DNA from: Cytobacillus solani
GTDB lineage: Bacteria > Bacillota > Bacilli > Bacillales > Cytobacillaceae
Direction: 5' to 3'
Length of the DNA: 64,000 bases
Assembly: GCF_001420595.1 (NCBI RefSeq)
Contig: NZ_LJIX01000006.1
Span: 4,740,857-4,804,856 of the forward strand
Of the stretch, positions 35,500 to 44,168 are shown piece after piece (the first letter of the stretch is position 1; each line of letters starts with the position of its first letter). Below the pieces are notes generated by a model that saw nothing but the letters and a program-made list of their open reading frames with translations, did no database searches and was not told the DNA's origin. The position numbers were made by a program, and so were the translations under genes.

Positions 35500-35950
35500 C
35501 ACTCGTTTCATTGATTTCTGACTCTAGCATATTCTTTAAGTTCTCAAGCTGGTAGCCGTCTTCTTGCTTAATCATCTTGACAATCATCGGCCTTGTTAAT
35601 TTCATCCTCAAACCGCTTGTTTTAATAAATGCCTCAAGCTCCACTTGTGTTCCTTCTTCAATTTCATGGAAAACATAGTAATACTCAACAATTAATCCAT
35701 TTGAATTGCTTCTTGAAGTAAAGGAATGGTTCTCCTCATATTGAATATATTCAACATCTGCAAAGATTTCCTTTCCTCTAACTATTCGCGTTTCCTTAAA
35801 TTTTGTTCCTTTCCCGATCTCTCCTTCTGTTAACTTTTCCATTTTAGCAACAAGCGGCATCACCTCATGGACATTCTCCATGCCTGCCATATATTGAAAT
35901 ACTTCCTTCACTGGTTTATGAATGATAGCACTTGAACGAAAATCAGCCAT
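35486..35950 (-). CDS. SRPBCC (START-like) family protein
   Basis: A 154-residue protein with a polyketide-cyclase/START-like pattern: N-terminal strand SSAIIHKPVKEVFQYMAGMENVHEVMP, middle antiparallel strands and a long C-terminal helix (MIKQEDGYQLENLKNMLES). This fold binds hydrophobic ligands in a cavity; the ligand is not predictable. Transcribed alone between bshB2 and the Crp/Fnr gene. Confidence 0.75.
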   Translation of the reverse strand: MADFRSSAIIHKPVKEVFQYMAGMENVHEVMPLVAKMEKLTEGEIGKGTKFKETRIVRGKEIFADVEYIQYEENHSFTSRSNSNGLIVEYYYVFHEIEEGTQVELEAFIKTSGLRMKLTRPMIVKMIKQEDGYQLENLKNMLESEINETSDLQI

Positions 35951-35994
35951 ATTTACACCTCTATTAAGTACGAGCCTTTTTTCTTTATTATAAC

Positions 35995-36030
35995 AAAAAA
36001 CAGAATTCTTTCTAATTAGAATCCTGTTTT
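35995..36030. terminator. Terminator of the Crp/Fnr gene
   Basis: AAAACAG-ATTCT/AGAAT-CTGTTTT stem, T-rich on the minus-strand side, right after the stop of the regulator gene. Confidence 0.75.
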
Positions 36031-36036
36031 AGTGAA

Positions 36037-36765
36037 TTATAATTTTTGATGAAACAGAGAACAGAATTTACACCAATCGGTAATAACAATAGTTTTCCCT
36101 TTGATTTCGATAATTCCATCTTTTTTAAGCTTTGAAAATACTCTGCTGACACTTTCTCGTGATGTGCCAACTAAGGTGGAGAACTCTTGAACTGTAATAG
36201 GAAGCTCAATATACATTTTATTGCAGCGATTTGCTCCAAATTTCTCAGCAAGCCGCTCGAGCGTACGAATCGTTTTCATATAAACATCTAGAAGGGCAAT
36301 ATCTCTTAAGATCGATGTCATATCCCGAAGCTGTTCACTCATATATCGGATGATTTGGACAGACATTTCTGGGGATAGCGCAAGCTCTTGCTCCAAGTCA
36401 TCTGTATTTAAAAAGTATACTTCCCCTTCTTGAATCATCGTTGCTGTTGCCGGGTAGCACATGCCCTCCGCATTAAACAAACAAGCTTCTGCGAAAATTT
36501 CGCCTTTTTTCTTAATACAAGTAATGATTTCATTCCCATGTTCATCCTGCTTCGTTAACTTCACAATACCTGAATAAACAAAGAAGACACCTTGAGCCTC
36601 TTCATACTCAGAAATAATTTGCTCACCTTTTTTATACGCTTTTTTTACAATCCGTTTATCAATTAATTGGACCGATTGCTTTGGGAGGTTCTTAAACACT
36701 TCTATTTGACCTAAAAACTCTTCAATATCTGGCTGCTGAGCTGTATTTGGGTTGTTCATGTTCAT
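36037..36765 (-). CDS. Crp/Fnr family transcription regulator
   Basis: A 242-residue regulator: cyclic-nucleotide-binding fold (about 20-150; GEQIISEYEEAQGVFFVYSGIVKL), dimer helix, and a helix-turn-helix with TVQEFSTLVGTSRESVSRVFSKLKKDG, whose E--SR recognition helix fits TGTGA half-sites. Cysteines occur at three places in the sensor part (CIKKKG, EACLF, GMCYP) and as CKFC at the end. B. subtilis Fnr binds its cluster with three C-terminal Cys and an Asp; only two C-terminal Cys are present here, so it is not a standard B. subtilis-type Fnr. ATG 36765 (or 36759) follows AAGGTGG. Divergent from nosC; probable activator of the nos operon and of itself. Confidence 0.85.
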   Translation of the reverse strand: MNMNNPNTAQQPDIEEFLGQIEVFKNLPKQSVQLIDKRIVKKAYKKGEQIISEYEEAQGVFFVYSGIVKLTKQDEHGNEIITCIKKKGEIFAEACLFNAEGMCYPATATMIQEGEVYFLNTDDLEQELALSPEMSVQIIRYMSEQLRDMTSILRDIALLDVYMKTIRTLERLAEKFGANRCNKMYIELPITVQEFSTLVGTSRESVSRVFSKLKKDGIIEIKGKTIVITDWCKFCSLFHQKL

Positions 36766-36799
36766 TTCCCACCTTATAAAGTATTTCATATTTATATTT

Positions 36800-36842
36800 A
36801 TTCTATCTAAGCTTACAGTTGTTGCATGTGACATTTTTCACA
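36800..36842 (-). promoter_or_regulatory. Fnr-type site and -10 box for the regulator gene
   Basis: TGTGA-CATTTT-TCACA at 36827-36842 is a perfect palindromic half-site pair. On the minus strand TAGAAT (36805-36800) lies where a -10 box would be with the dyad centred at -41.5. This suggests positive autoregulation. Confidence 0.7.
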
Positions 36843-36999
36843 TTATCCTTCTACATCCACTTTCTCAAAAAAAATCATCAATACTGGTTTTATATTAATA
36901 GATGTATGGTTTAAAGGAGTTTTTTGATCCTTTTGGTTTTCAATCGTCACAAATTCTTCACTACCCAGTCACAGAACATCCACAGCAGAATAGCTAAGG

Positions 37000-37046
37000 T
37001 GTGAATCTCATCACACAGCCCTCCCCTTTCCAAACGTTAGGATAAT
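37000..37046 (+). promoter_or_regulatory. Fnr-type site and -10 box for the nos operon
   Basis: TGTGA-ATCTCA-TCACA at 37000-37015 is a second perfect palindrome. A -10-like TAGGAT (from about 37038) or GATAAT (37041-37046) lies at the spacing of a class II activated promoter. The nosC TTG start is 66 bases past the palindrome. Confidence 0.75.
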
Positions 37047-37081
37047 AAGGAAAAACATACAAAAAAAAGGGGGGGAATCAA

Positions 37082-37513
37082 TTGAAAAAACCTTTAATTA
37101 TTTTTGTCACTAGCGCTCTAATTGGCTTAGGGCTAGGTTATTTAGTATTTGATGTTATAGCGCCTGGTCAATCACAGCCAGAAGTAGCTGTAAATGATAA
37201 GGAAGACTCAAAATCCTCAGAGGAAGCAACGGAAGAAACAGATAAAACAGTAGCCGTTTCTGATGATAACATTCTTCAGGCAAAAGGATGCTTGGGCTGT
37301 CATGCTGTAAGTGGATTAAATCTCGAGGGTGGAGCAACAGGTCCTGATTTAACACAAGCATTTAATAATGTTGAAGGCAAGCATGGCAAGCCACTTGCTG
37401 AGTTTTTAAAAGAACCCACTTCTGCAGTTATGTCTAGCGTAATTGGCGGAAATCCATTAACTGATGAAGAAATCAGTCAAGTTGTAGAAGCACTTAAAAA
37501 AGCAGCTGAATAA
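37082..37513 (+). CDS. nosC: Membrane-anchored c-type cytochrome NosC
   Basis: A 143-residue monohaem cytochrome c: N-terminal membrane anchor (about 3-26), an acidic Ser/Glu linker (30-60) and a haem domain with CLGCH (Cys70, Cys73, His74); distal Met probably in SAVMSSVIGG. Expected electron donor to NosZ from the menaquinone pool. TTG start 37082 after a G-rich ribosome-binding site. First gene of the nos operon. Confidence 0.88.
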   Translation: MKKPLIIFVTSALIGLGLGYLVFDVIAPGQSQPEVAVNDKEDSKSSEEATEETDKTVAVSDDNILQAKGCLGCHAVSGLNLEGGATGPDLTQAFNNVEGKHGKPLAEFLKEPTSAVMSSVIGGNPLTDEEISQVVEALKKAAE

Positions 37514-37574
37514 TATCTATTACCTTAGATGACTCAAAAGACAAATATAATAATAAAAGGCGGTGCAATTATTA

Positions 37575-39446
37575 ATGAAAAATTGGATTCCTGCTGCGAC
37601 CGGCTTAGTTGCTGGCGTCCTTGCAGCAACAGTATTTTTTGCGGATTTTTCATCAGGACCTTCCGGATCAGCAACCAATGAGAACGCTAACAAAACGAAT
37701 GCAGAAAAGGTTTACGTTCCATATGGTGAGCACGATGACTACTATATGCTTTCATCAGGGGGACACTCTGGTCAATTGTTTGTATATGGAGTACCGTCAA
37801 TGAGGAAACTCCGGACTGTTCCAGTTTTTACTCCTGATCCAGCTACAGGTTATGGATTTGATGATGCCACAAAGAAAATGTTAGGTGGTTTTACTTGGGG
37901 TGACTTCCACCATCCAGCAATATCTGAAACAGATGCTGAATATGATGGAAAGTTTGTATTTGCCAATGACGTGGCCAATAACCGAATAGCTGCTGTCGAT
38001 TTAAAAACATTTCATACAGCAGATATTATGAGCATGCCTAATATGGGTGGACCTCATGCAGGTACATTTGTAACACAAAATACAGAATATATTGTTATGC
38101 CTACTCGCTTTTCTAGACCTCTCGGAGGAGATTATGCATCTCTGGACCAATTTGAAGAAAAATATAAAGGAATTGTTTCAATGGTTAAATTTGACCAGGA
38201 AACAAAGAAGTTTGATTTAGGCTACCAAATCATGCTTCCACCTTGGTCTTACGATTTATCTGATGCCGGTAAAAAGGTTTCCGGCGACTGGATTGTCATG
38301 ACTACGTATAATACTGAATTTGCAACAACTAACTTAGAAATTAATGCTTCACAAAATGACCGTGACTACATTGTATTGCTTAACTGGAAAGAACTTGAGA
38401 AAAAGGTTGCTGATGGCCAATTCGAGGAAATTAACGGTGCAAAAGTGATTGACCCAACAAAAGTTAAAGGATCAATTTATGCAATTCCAGTAGCTAAGTC
38501 TCCGCATGGAGTGGACTTTACACCTGATGGAACAAGATTCATCGCTTCTGGTAAACTTGCTCCACTAATGACTGTTTTCTCCTTTGAAAAAGCTATGGAA
38601 GCAGTTAAAAATGAGGATTTTACGGATGAGAAATTCGGTATTCCTGTTCTTCCATATGATAAGGTGATGGAACGTGAGGTTGATCCTCCAGGAGCTTTAG
38701 GTCCTCTTCATACCCAATATGACGACAAAGGAAATGCCTATAATACAATGTTTATTTCTTCAGAAGTTATTAAGTGGAAAATTGACACTGGGGAAGTAAT
38801 CGATCGAATTCCTGTCCATTATTCACCAGGTCACTCCTCTGCCGCTGAAGGGGATACAGCTTCTCCAGATGGGAACTGGCTTGTATCATTAAATAAAATT
38901 GCAAAGGATGCTTTCTTATCAGTAGGGCCTTCACATCCAGAATCTATGGAATTAATCGATATTTCTAATGACAAAATGGAACTGGTCTATACCAATCCAG
39001 TGGATCCTGAACCACATTATGCACAAATTATTAAAGCAGACAAAATTAAAACAATACCAATTTATGAAAAGGATGAGAAGCGTCCTAATTCCGTATGGAG
39101 CCAGGAAGACACACGGATTGAAAGAAAAGGAAATGAAGTCCATGTTTACGGGATTGCCATGCGTTCAAAGTTCATATTTGATGCTAAATCTAAACGTCCA
39201 GATGAACTGACTGTGAAACAAGGTGATAAAGTCTTTATCCACTTGACAAACATTGACCTTGACCAAGATATAACCCATGGGTTCGGTATTATGGACTATA
39301 ACCTGAATTACGAGGTTCAGCCAGGACAAACAAACACATTGGAATTTACAGCTGACAAAGCAGGTACATTCCCTATTTACTGTACAAACTTCTGTTCAGC
39401 GCTACACCAAGAAATGAGCGGATATTTACTAGTTGAACCTAAATAA
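37575..39446 (+). CDS. nosZ: Nitrous-oxide reductase, atypical (clade II)
   Basis: Reduces N2O to N2 outside the membrane. 623 residues: N-terminal hydrophobic anchor/Sec-type signal without a twin-arginine motif (MKNWIPAATGLVAGVLAAT), a seven-bladed propeller with CuZ histidines in DFHHPA, GGPHAG, SPHGVDF, PLHTQYDD, SPGHSSAAEG and EPHYAQ, then a cupredoxin domain with the CuA site: His in THGFGI and C603-TNF-C607-SAL-H611-QE-M614. The DFHHP form and Sec-type signal mark clade II. ATG 37575 is preferred to GTG 37563, which lies in the AAGGCGG site. All copper ligands appear intact. Confidence 0.96.
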   Translation: MKNWIPAATGLVAGVLAATVFFADFSSGPSGSATNENANKTNAEKVYVPYGEHDDYYMLSSGGHSGQLFVYGVPSMRKLRTVPVFTPDPATGYGFDDATKKMLGGFTWGDFHHPAISETDAEYDGKFVFANDVANNRIAAVDLKTFHTADIMSMPNMGGPHAGTFVTQNTEYIVMPTRFSRPLGGDYASLDQFEEKYKGIVSMVKFDQETKKFDLGYQIMLPPWSYDLSDAGKKVSGDWIVMTTYNTEFATTNLEINASQNDRDYIVLLNWKELEKKVADGQFEEINGAKVIDPTKVKGSIYAIPVAKSPHGVDFTPDGTRFIASGKLAPLMTVFSFEKAMEAVKNEDFTDEKFGIPVLPYDKVMEREVDPPGALGPLHTQYDDKGNAYNTMFISSEVIKWKIDTGEVIDRIPVHYSPGHSSAAEGDTASPDGNWLVSLNKIAKDAFLSVGPSHPESMELIDISNDKMELVYTNPVDPEPHYAQIIKADKIKTIPIYEKDEKRPNSVWSQEDTRIERKGNEVHVYGIAMRSKFIFDAKSKRPDELTVKQGDKVFIHLTNIDLDQDITHGFGIMDYNLNYEVQPGQTNTLEFTADKAGTFPIYCTNFCSALHQEMSGYLLVEPK

Positions 39447-39574
39447 AGCATTGTAATTATCAACTATAATTTATTCTTGGAGGGTATTGGTAAATAACGA
39501 ACAATACCCTCCTACCTTTGACACCATTTTGAACCTTTGAAAAATGGAAGTTCAAAATATAGGAGATGAAAGGC

Positions 39575-40138
39575 ATGTCTAAAAAATTATCAATTGGTTC
39601 TATGCTTAGTTTAATAATAGCTGCTGCCCTTTTAGTTACCTCCCTATTTTTCCCTTGGTGGGGTATGAAGTTCTTTGCACCGCAATATCCGGAAGGCCTC
39701 GATATTATTGTTTATCCGTACACATTAGCTGGAGATATCGATATTGTTAATGGTCTAAATCACTATATTGGCATGACGGAATTCAGCAATGAAAGTTTTC
39801 CTGAATTACCATATATGAAATATCTTGTTATTGGCCTAGCTATCATTATCTTAATGATAGGATTCCTTCGGAAGAAGAAACTACTATATGTTGGGATTGG
39901 TTTATTTACCATCGGAGGGATTCTTGGTATTTACGATATGAAGAGATGGCTCAAGAAATTTGGTACTGAGCTTGATCCGAAAGCACCTATTGAATTAGAT
40001 CCTTTTGTCCCCCCAATTATCGGAGAAAACACCATTGCTAATTTTGTAACTAATAGTTACTTTACAACAGGTGCCTTTATACTTGGTGCTGCTTTTATTT
40101 GCACCCTTATTCCTTTATGGTTGGAGCGAAAGAAATGA
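39575..40138 (+). CDS. nosB: NosB-type membrane protein of the nos operon
   Basis: A 187-residue integral membrane protein with about four hydrophobic helices (12-32, 85-105, 110-130, 160-180) and an outside loop after the first. It takes the place of the membrane gene that follows nosZ in clade II clusters (nosB). Role unknown, perhaps in electron transfer or NosZ assembly. ATG 39575 after TAGGAG; its end overlaps nosD (ATGA). Confidence 0.75.
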   Translation: MSKKLSIGSMLSLIIAAALLVTSLFFPWWGMKFFAPQYPEGLDIIVYPYTLAGDIDIVNGLNHYIGMTEFSNESFPELPYMKYLVIGLAIIILMIGFLRKKKLLYVGIGLFTIGGILGIYDMKRWLKKFGTELDPKAPIELDPFVPPIIGENTIANFVTNSYFTTGAFILGAAFICTLIPLWLERKK

Positions 40139-41454
40139 GGCATTTTGTTTTATTATTTGTTGCAATAGGCATCTGGATATTTACCAATTCTCCCGTCTCT
40201 GCCAATGTTCCCTTACAACAATTAATAGATGAAACACCGAGAAATGGCGAGTTAATACTAGAAGGAAAAAAATACGATGGAAATATTAAAATTAATAAAC
40301 CACTAACAATAACCGGTGAAGAAAACACAGTCATACGAGGAAATGGAAAAGGCAATGTAATAACAATAGATGCTTCAAACGTAACATTGAAAAATTTGAC
40401 GATTGAGCACGGTAGTTTAAACAGAAGCTCAGATCAGGAGTTTTCTGGTATTCGTGCTAAAGGAGACCACCATCAATTCATTAATCTTGTTATTCACGAT
40501 GTTTACCATGGCTTATTTCTAAATAAGGTGAGGCACGCTGAAGTAAAAAATGTTTCAGTGACTGGGCAAGGAACTGGAAAGCTTGGTAGTCAAGGGAATG
40601 GAATTCAACTTATTCGATCTTCCGATATTATGATACAAGATTCCTTTATTACTCAAACTAGAGACGGCATTTTTTTTGAATTTGCAGACCAAGTTGAAGT
40701 AAAAGATACCCTTGTTACTAGGACTCGTTATGGTCTCCACTATATGTACTCAAATGACAACAAGTTTATTAATAATCACTTTATTAAAAATACCGGTGGT
40801 GCAGCTATCATGCACTCACAAGGAATTATTTTAGAAGAAAATCAATTTTCTTTCAATCAAGGATCAAGGTCTTTTGGGCTAATCATCCAAACTAGTGAAG
40901 ATAATATCATTAAAAATAATGAATTTTATTTAAACCAGCGAGGAATCTATTTAGAACAATCGAATCAAAATCAAATTATTGGAAATAAATTTTTCCATAA
41001 TGATATTGGTATTGAACTATGGTCTTCCTCAACCAATCAGGTATTTACAGATAACCATTTCAAGCAAAATGTAGCCCATGTATTAAATGTTGGCGGAGAG
41101 GCTACAAATCATTGGTTCAAAAATGGTCGCGGAAATTATTGGGGAAATGAACAATCTGGTTTTGATTTAGATCAAAACGGTATTGGTGATTCACCCATTG
41201 AGTATAAATCCTCATTATATAAGTTAATTGATGAAAACGAGCTTGCTTATCTATTTCTGAAAAGCCCTTCCATTGGTATCTATGAAAAGATTAATGAGGT
41301 AATGAATACTCAGGATGTAATGGTCGAAGATCAATTTCCATTAATAGCAAAGCAAAAAGGCCGTTCACCTACTTGGGTGCCGATGCTATTATTTTCCATT
41401 CCAATTCTTTTGGTTGGTATTGGTCGATTTTACAATTCGAAAAGGAGCCGTTGA
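40135..41454 (+). CDS. nosD: NosD copper-site maturation protein
   Basis: Extracytoplasmic beta-helix protein (439 residues) required with NosF and NosY to build the CuZ sulfide-bridged copper cluster. Signal peptide MRHFVLLFVAIGIWIFTNS; many parallel beta-helix (CASH) turns with Asn ladders (IQDSFITQTRDGIFFEF, NNEFYLNQRGIYLEQSN); a C-terminal membrane helix (about 412-430). ATG 40135 overlaps the nosB stop and follows GGAGCG. Confidence 0.93.
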   Translation: MRHFVLLFVAIGIWIFTNSPVSANVPLQQLIDETPRNGELILEGKKYDGNIKINKPLTITGEENTVIRGNGKGNVITIDASNVTLKNLTIEHGSLNRSSDQEFSGIRAKGDHHQFINLVIHDVYHGLFLNKVRHAEVKNVSVTGQGTGKLGSQGNGIQLIRSSDIMIQDSFITQTRDGIFFEFADQVEVKDTLVTRTRYGLHYMYSNDNKFINNHFIKNTGGAAIMHSQGIILEENQFSFNQGSRSFGLIIQTSEDNIIKNNEFYLNQRGIYLEQSNQNQIIGNKFFHNDIGIELWSSSTNQVFTDNHFKQNVAHVLNVGGEATNHWFKNGRGNYWGNEQSGFDLDQNGIGDSPIEYKSSLYKLIDENELAYLFLKSPSIGIYEKINEVMNTQDVMVEDQFPLIAKQKGRSPTWVPMLLFSIPILLVGIGRFYNSKRSR

Positions 41455-41456
41455 CA

Positions 41457-42254
41457 ATGAATTACATTTGGAAGGAGTGGCTTGAACAATCACGTGGAAA
41501 AGGTTTATGGCTAGGACTTGCAATGGTAATACTTACCTCCATCTTTTTATTAGTGGAGGCACGTTCATATCCAGATGCATTAGGATTTGACGCCTTTCTC
41601 CTTTCTCTTCACGGTATGAATGTTTATCTCATTCCGATTTTTGGCCTTTTTCTATCTGCCTTTTCTATTTTTCAAGAAAGAGAGTTAAAAACTTCGATGA
41701 TTCTTTTAACAAAGAAAGAATCCTATCGGACCCTATTATTGAAAAAAAGTCTCGCCATTCATTGTGTTATTATTAGTGTCTTTGTTGTCTGGTATTTTGT
41801 TCTAGCTATTTTCATGAAATGGTTTCTTCAATTTCACCTAGCTAGCTTTCTATTTTTTTTAGGAACTGTGATTGTCCTTTTACTCATTTTTAATCAAATT
41901 GGACTGTTCCTCGGCAGTATTTGCAATACAAAAATGCAGCTGATTGGCGCCGTGATTTTCACTTGGTTTTTCTTTATCTTTCTTATTGATCTTGTATTTT
42001 TGCAATATGTCTCTTCTGTTTCATATGAAAATGTAAAACTTTTTTCTTGGTTATATTTTTTAGATCCAATCCATACCCTTCAACTCTTTTTAGAGACGTC
42101 ACTAGGTCTATTCTCTTTAAATAACATGTCCAGATTAATGGAAAAAATGATTTGGATGCAACCATGGAAATTCCTTCTAATTGATATTGTCCTATGGATG
42201 GTCATTTTCTTCGAGATGTCTATACTGCTTAGAAGCAAGGGGGAAAAATCATGA
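41457..42254 (+). CDS. nosY: NosY ABC permease
   Basis: Membrane subunit of the NosFY transporter (265 residues), about six helices, ABC-2 type (LSAFSIFQERELKTSMILLTKKESYR between helices 2 and 3). NosFYD is thought to export a sulfur species for the CuZ centre. ATG 41457 after AAAGGAG is chosen; a longer frame into nosD is not needed. Its stop overlaps nosF (ATGA). Confidence 0.9.
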   Translation: MNYIWKEWLEQSRGKGLWLGLAMVILTSIFLLVEARSYPDALGFDAFLLSLHGMNVYLIPIFGLFLSAFSIFQERELKTSMILLTKKESYRTLLLKKSLAIHCVIISVFVVWYFVLAIFMKWFLQFHLASFLFFLGTVIVLLLIFNQIGLFLGSICNTKMQLIGAVIFTWFFFIFLIDLVFLQYVSSVSYENVKLFSWLYFLDPIHTLQLFLETSLGLFSLNNMSRLMEKMIWMQPWKFLLIDIVLWMVIFFEMSILLRSKGEKS

Positions 42255-42922
42255 TTGAAATAACGGGGCTTTATCAATCCTATAAAGATAAGAATGTACT
42301 AAATAATATAAATTTAATCATAGAAAAAAATGAGCATTGCGCTTTAGTAGGTCGGAATGGAGCTGGTAAATCCACCTTGATCCATTCTATGCTTGGCCTG
42401 CTTCCCGTGAAAAAAGGATCCATTCAATTAGGGGGATATTCCCACAAAAAAGGAGAATGGAAAAAAATAGTTTCCTATTTACCTGAAAAGTTCCATCTTT
42501 ATCCGCATCTGACAGGGGAAGAAAACATGCGCTTCTTTGCTTCCCTTAGTTCAAAGGAAATAGACGAGAAAAAGATGGAAGAAAAGCTGAGACTTGTGTC
42601 TTTATGGGACGATCGACATCACCAAATTAAAGGATATTCAAAAGGAATGCTGCAACGCCTTGGTCTTGGTGTCATGCTTTATTACGATACAGATATTTTA
42701 ATCCTAGACGAGCCAACAAGTGGACTGGATCCAATTGGCCGCAAAGAGGTGCTAGATATTCTGAAATCATTATCAGGTAAGACCATCTTGATGTCTTCAC
42801 ATCATATGGATGAAATTAAACAAACTTGTACAAATGTTGCCTTTCTAAATGAAGGAACAATTATCAAATATACAGTTGACGACTTTATGAGTAACCATTT
42901 GCAGGAGGTTGGAAAAAAATGA
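42251..42922 (+). CDS. nosF: NosF ABC ATPase
   Basis: ATP-binding partner of NosY, 223 residues: Walker A GRNGAGKSTL (about 34-43), signature YSKGMLQRLGLG, Walker B ILILDEPTSGLDP, switch His in LMSSHHMDEI. Overlaps both neighbours by 4 bases, so nosD-Y-F and the two lipoprotein genes are translationally coupled. Confidence 0.93.
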   Translation: MIEITGLYQSYKDKNVLNNINLIIEKNEHCALVGRNGAGKSTLIHSMLGLLPVKKGSIQLGGYSHKKGEWKKIVSYLPEKFHLYPHLTGEENMRFFASLSSKEIDEKKMEEKLRLVSLWDDRHHQIKGYSKGMLQRLGLGVMLYYDTDILILDEPTSGLDPIGRKEVLDILKSLSGKTILMSSHHMDEIKQTCTNVAFLNEGTIIKYTVDDFMSNHLQEVGKK

Positions 42923-43281
42923 GGAAGCTTTTTTCTATATTGACACTATTGCTTATCCTTCTCACAGGCTGTAGTTCTGGCTCTAATTATGAGTTCTCTA
43001 TAGATACACCCCCAACGTATAATGGGGAGAAGGATTCACCTATTATATTTAAAGTTTCTGAGGATGGAAAGCCAATAGAAGGATTAGAAATCATTGCTAA
43101 TCTTGAAATGGCAAAAATGGACCATGGCGAAATCCATTTGAACCTTCAAGATAAAGGGAATGGGCTATACGAATCAAGTGTAGAGTTGCCGATGGCGGGC
43201 GAATGGATTGCCAATATTGAAGCGGATAAAGATGGGGAATCCTTTGAAAAAGCAATTATATTTGATGTTGATGAGGAATGA
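42919..43281 (+). CDS. Lipoprotein, FixH/YtkA-like, in the nos operon
   Basis: A 120-residue lipoprotein with lipobox LLTGC (Cys17) and one immunoglobulin-like domain: FKVSEDGKPIEGLEIIANLEMAKMDHG, then GLYESSVELPMAGEWIANIEAD. The pattern is that of YtkA/FixH-like domains, some of which are tied to copper or oxidase assembly; the Met-x-x-Met-x-His run (MAKMDH) is a possible copper site. It stands where other nos clusters have nosL, but I see no NosL CxM motif. Overlaps nosF by 4 bases. Confidence 0.7.
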   Translation: MRKLFSILTLLLILLTGCSSGSNYEFSIDTPPTYNGEKDSPIIFKVSEDGKPIEGLEIIANLEMAKMDHGEIHLNLQDKGNGLYESSVELPMAGEWIANIEADKDGESFEKAIIFDVDEE

Positions 43282-43985
43282 GGAACATGTGTAAAAAAAG
43301 ATTATTCACTACCTTGCTGATTTTAATTGTATGCAGCTTTCTTGCCGGCTGCCAGATAAATGCAGCCTCAAATCCGAGCGAAGAGAAAAAAAGTGATACC
43401 GGAAACGAAGATGTGAGTATGGAAAAGCTAACGAATGAAGACAAGGTTGTTACAATTAATGGAATGGTTTACACATATGCTGATCTTAAATTTTTCGAGT
43501 TAATGAGTAAAGTTGAGATTGAATTGAATCGACTTCAAGACCAGCAAAGCCTTACAGGTAAGGAATTGGAAGACAAGCTTAAATACTGGGATGAACAAAT
43601 CAAATATCATGATAATTATAATGTCAATCTATCCAAAATGATTGAACAGAACTCCATGTATCTTCTTGCAGAGGAAAAGGGTTTAAAAGTAGATGAACAA
43701 GTTTTACAAAAAAAGATCGATGACTTTACTCAAAAGGTAGATCAAGCAGAATTAGCTAAGAAGCTAATAGAAGCTAGCTCATCAGACGAATATAATACTC
43801 AATTAAATACTTACTTTAAACAAAGAGTTTTAACAGAGGAAATATATAATATACTAAAAGAAGATGTTAAAAAGGAAAATCCAGATGCAGCAGAACAAGA
43901 AATATCCTATTTAACTGATAAGAAGTACGAAGAGCTCTACATGTCACAAATGGAATCATTAAATTTAACTATTGAAACACCTTAG
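43278..43985 (+). CDS. Lipoprotein, SurA-N/PrsA-like, last gene of nos operon
   Basis: A 235-residue lipoprotein (lipobox FLAGC, Cys24). After an acidic linker, residues 60-230 are helical with VVTINGMVYTYADLKFFELM (resembling the N-terminal segment of SurA/PrsA foldases: VNG..Y...) and EEKGLKVDEQVLQKKIDDF. No PPIase domain follows. It may chaperone NosZ or NosD outside the membrane; this is inference from operon position. Starts in the stop of the preceding gene. Confidence 0.65.
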   Translation: MRNMCKKRLFTTLLILIVCSFLAGCQINAASNPSEEKKSDTGNEDVSMEKLTNEDKVVTINGMVYTYADLKFFELMSKVEIELNRLQDQQSLTGKELEDKLKYWDEQIKYHDNYNVNLSKMIEQNSMYLLAEEKGLKVDEQVLQKKIDDFTQKVDQAELAKKLIEASSSDEYNTQLNTYFKQRVLTEEIYNILKEDVKKENPDAAEQEISYLTDKKYEELYMSQMESLNLTIETP

Positions 43986-44057
43986 CGATATTAGACACTG
44001 CATATGGCAATGTTGAGTTACTCGCACACAAGCAGTGGACATATAAAAAACGAGTGT

Positions 44058-44087
44058 AAGCCTTATCTAAAATGATAGGGCTTTTTG
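44058..44087 (+). terminator. Terminator of the nos operon
   Basis: AAGCC-TATC/GATA-GGCTT stem with T5 and a further T-rich run. Confidence 0.75.
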
Positions 44088-44168
44088 TTTTCTCTTACTC
44101 TTCGTGTTTAGCTTTTTTACAAATATTGATATACTAGCACATATGTTATTAAAATTTTGGAGGTTTTT

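Noticed and set aside
37563-37575. GTG at 37563 as nosZ start
   Set aside because: It overlaps the AAGGCGG ribosome-binding site; ATG 37575 has proper spacing.
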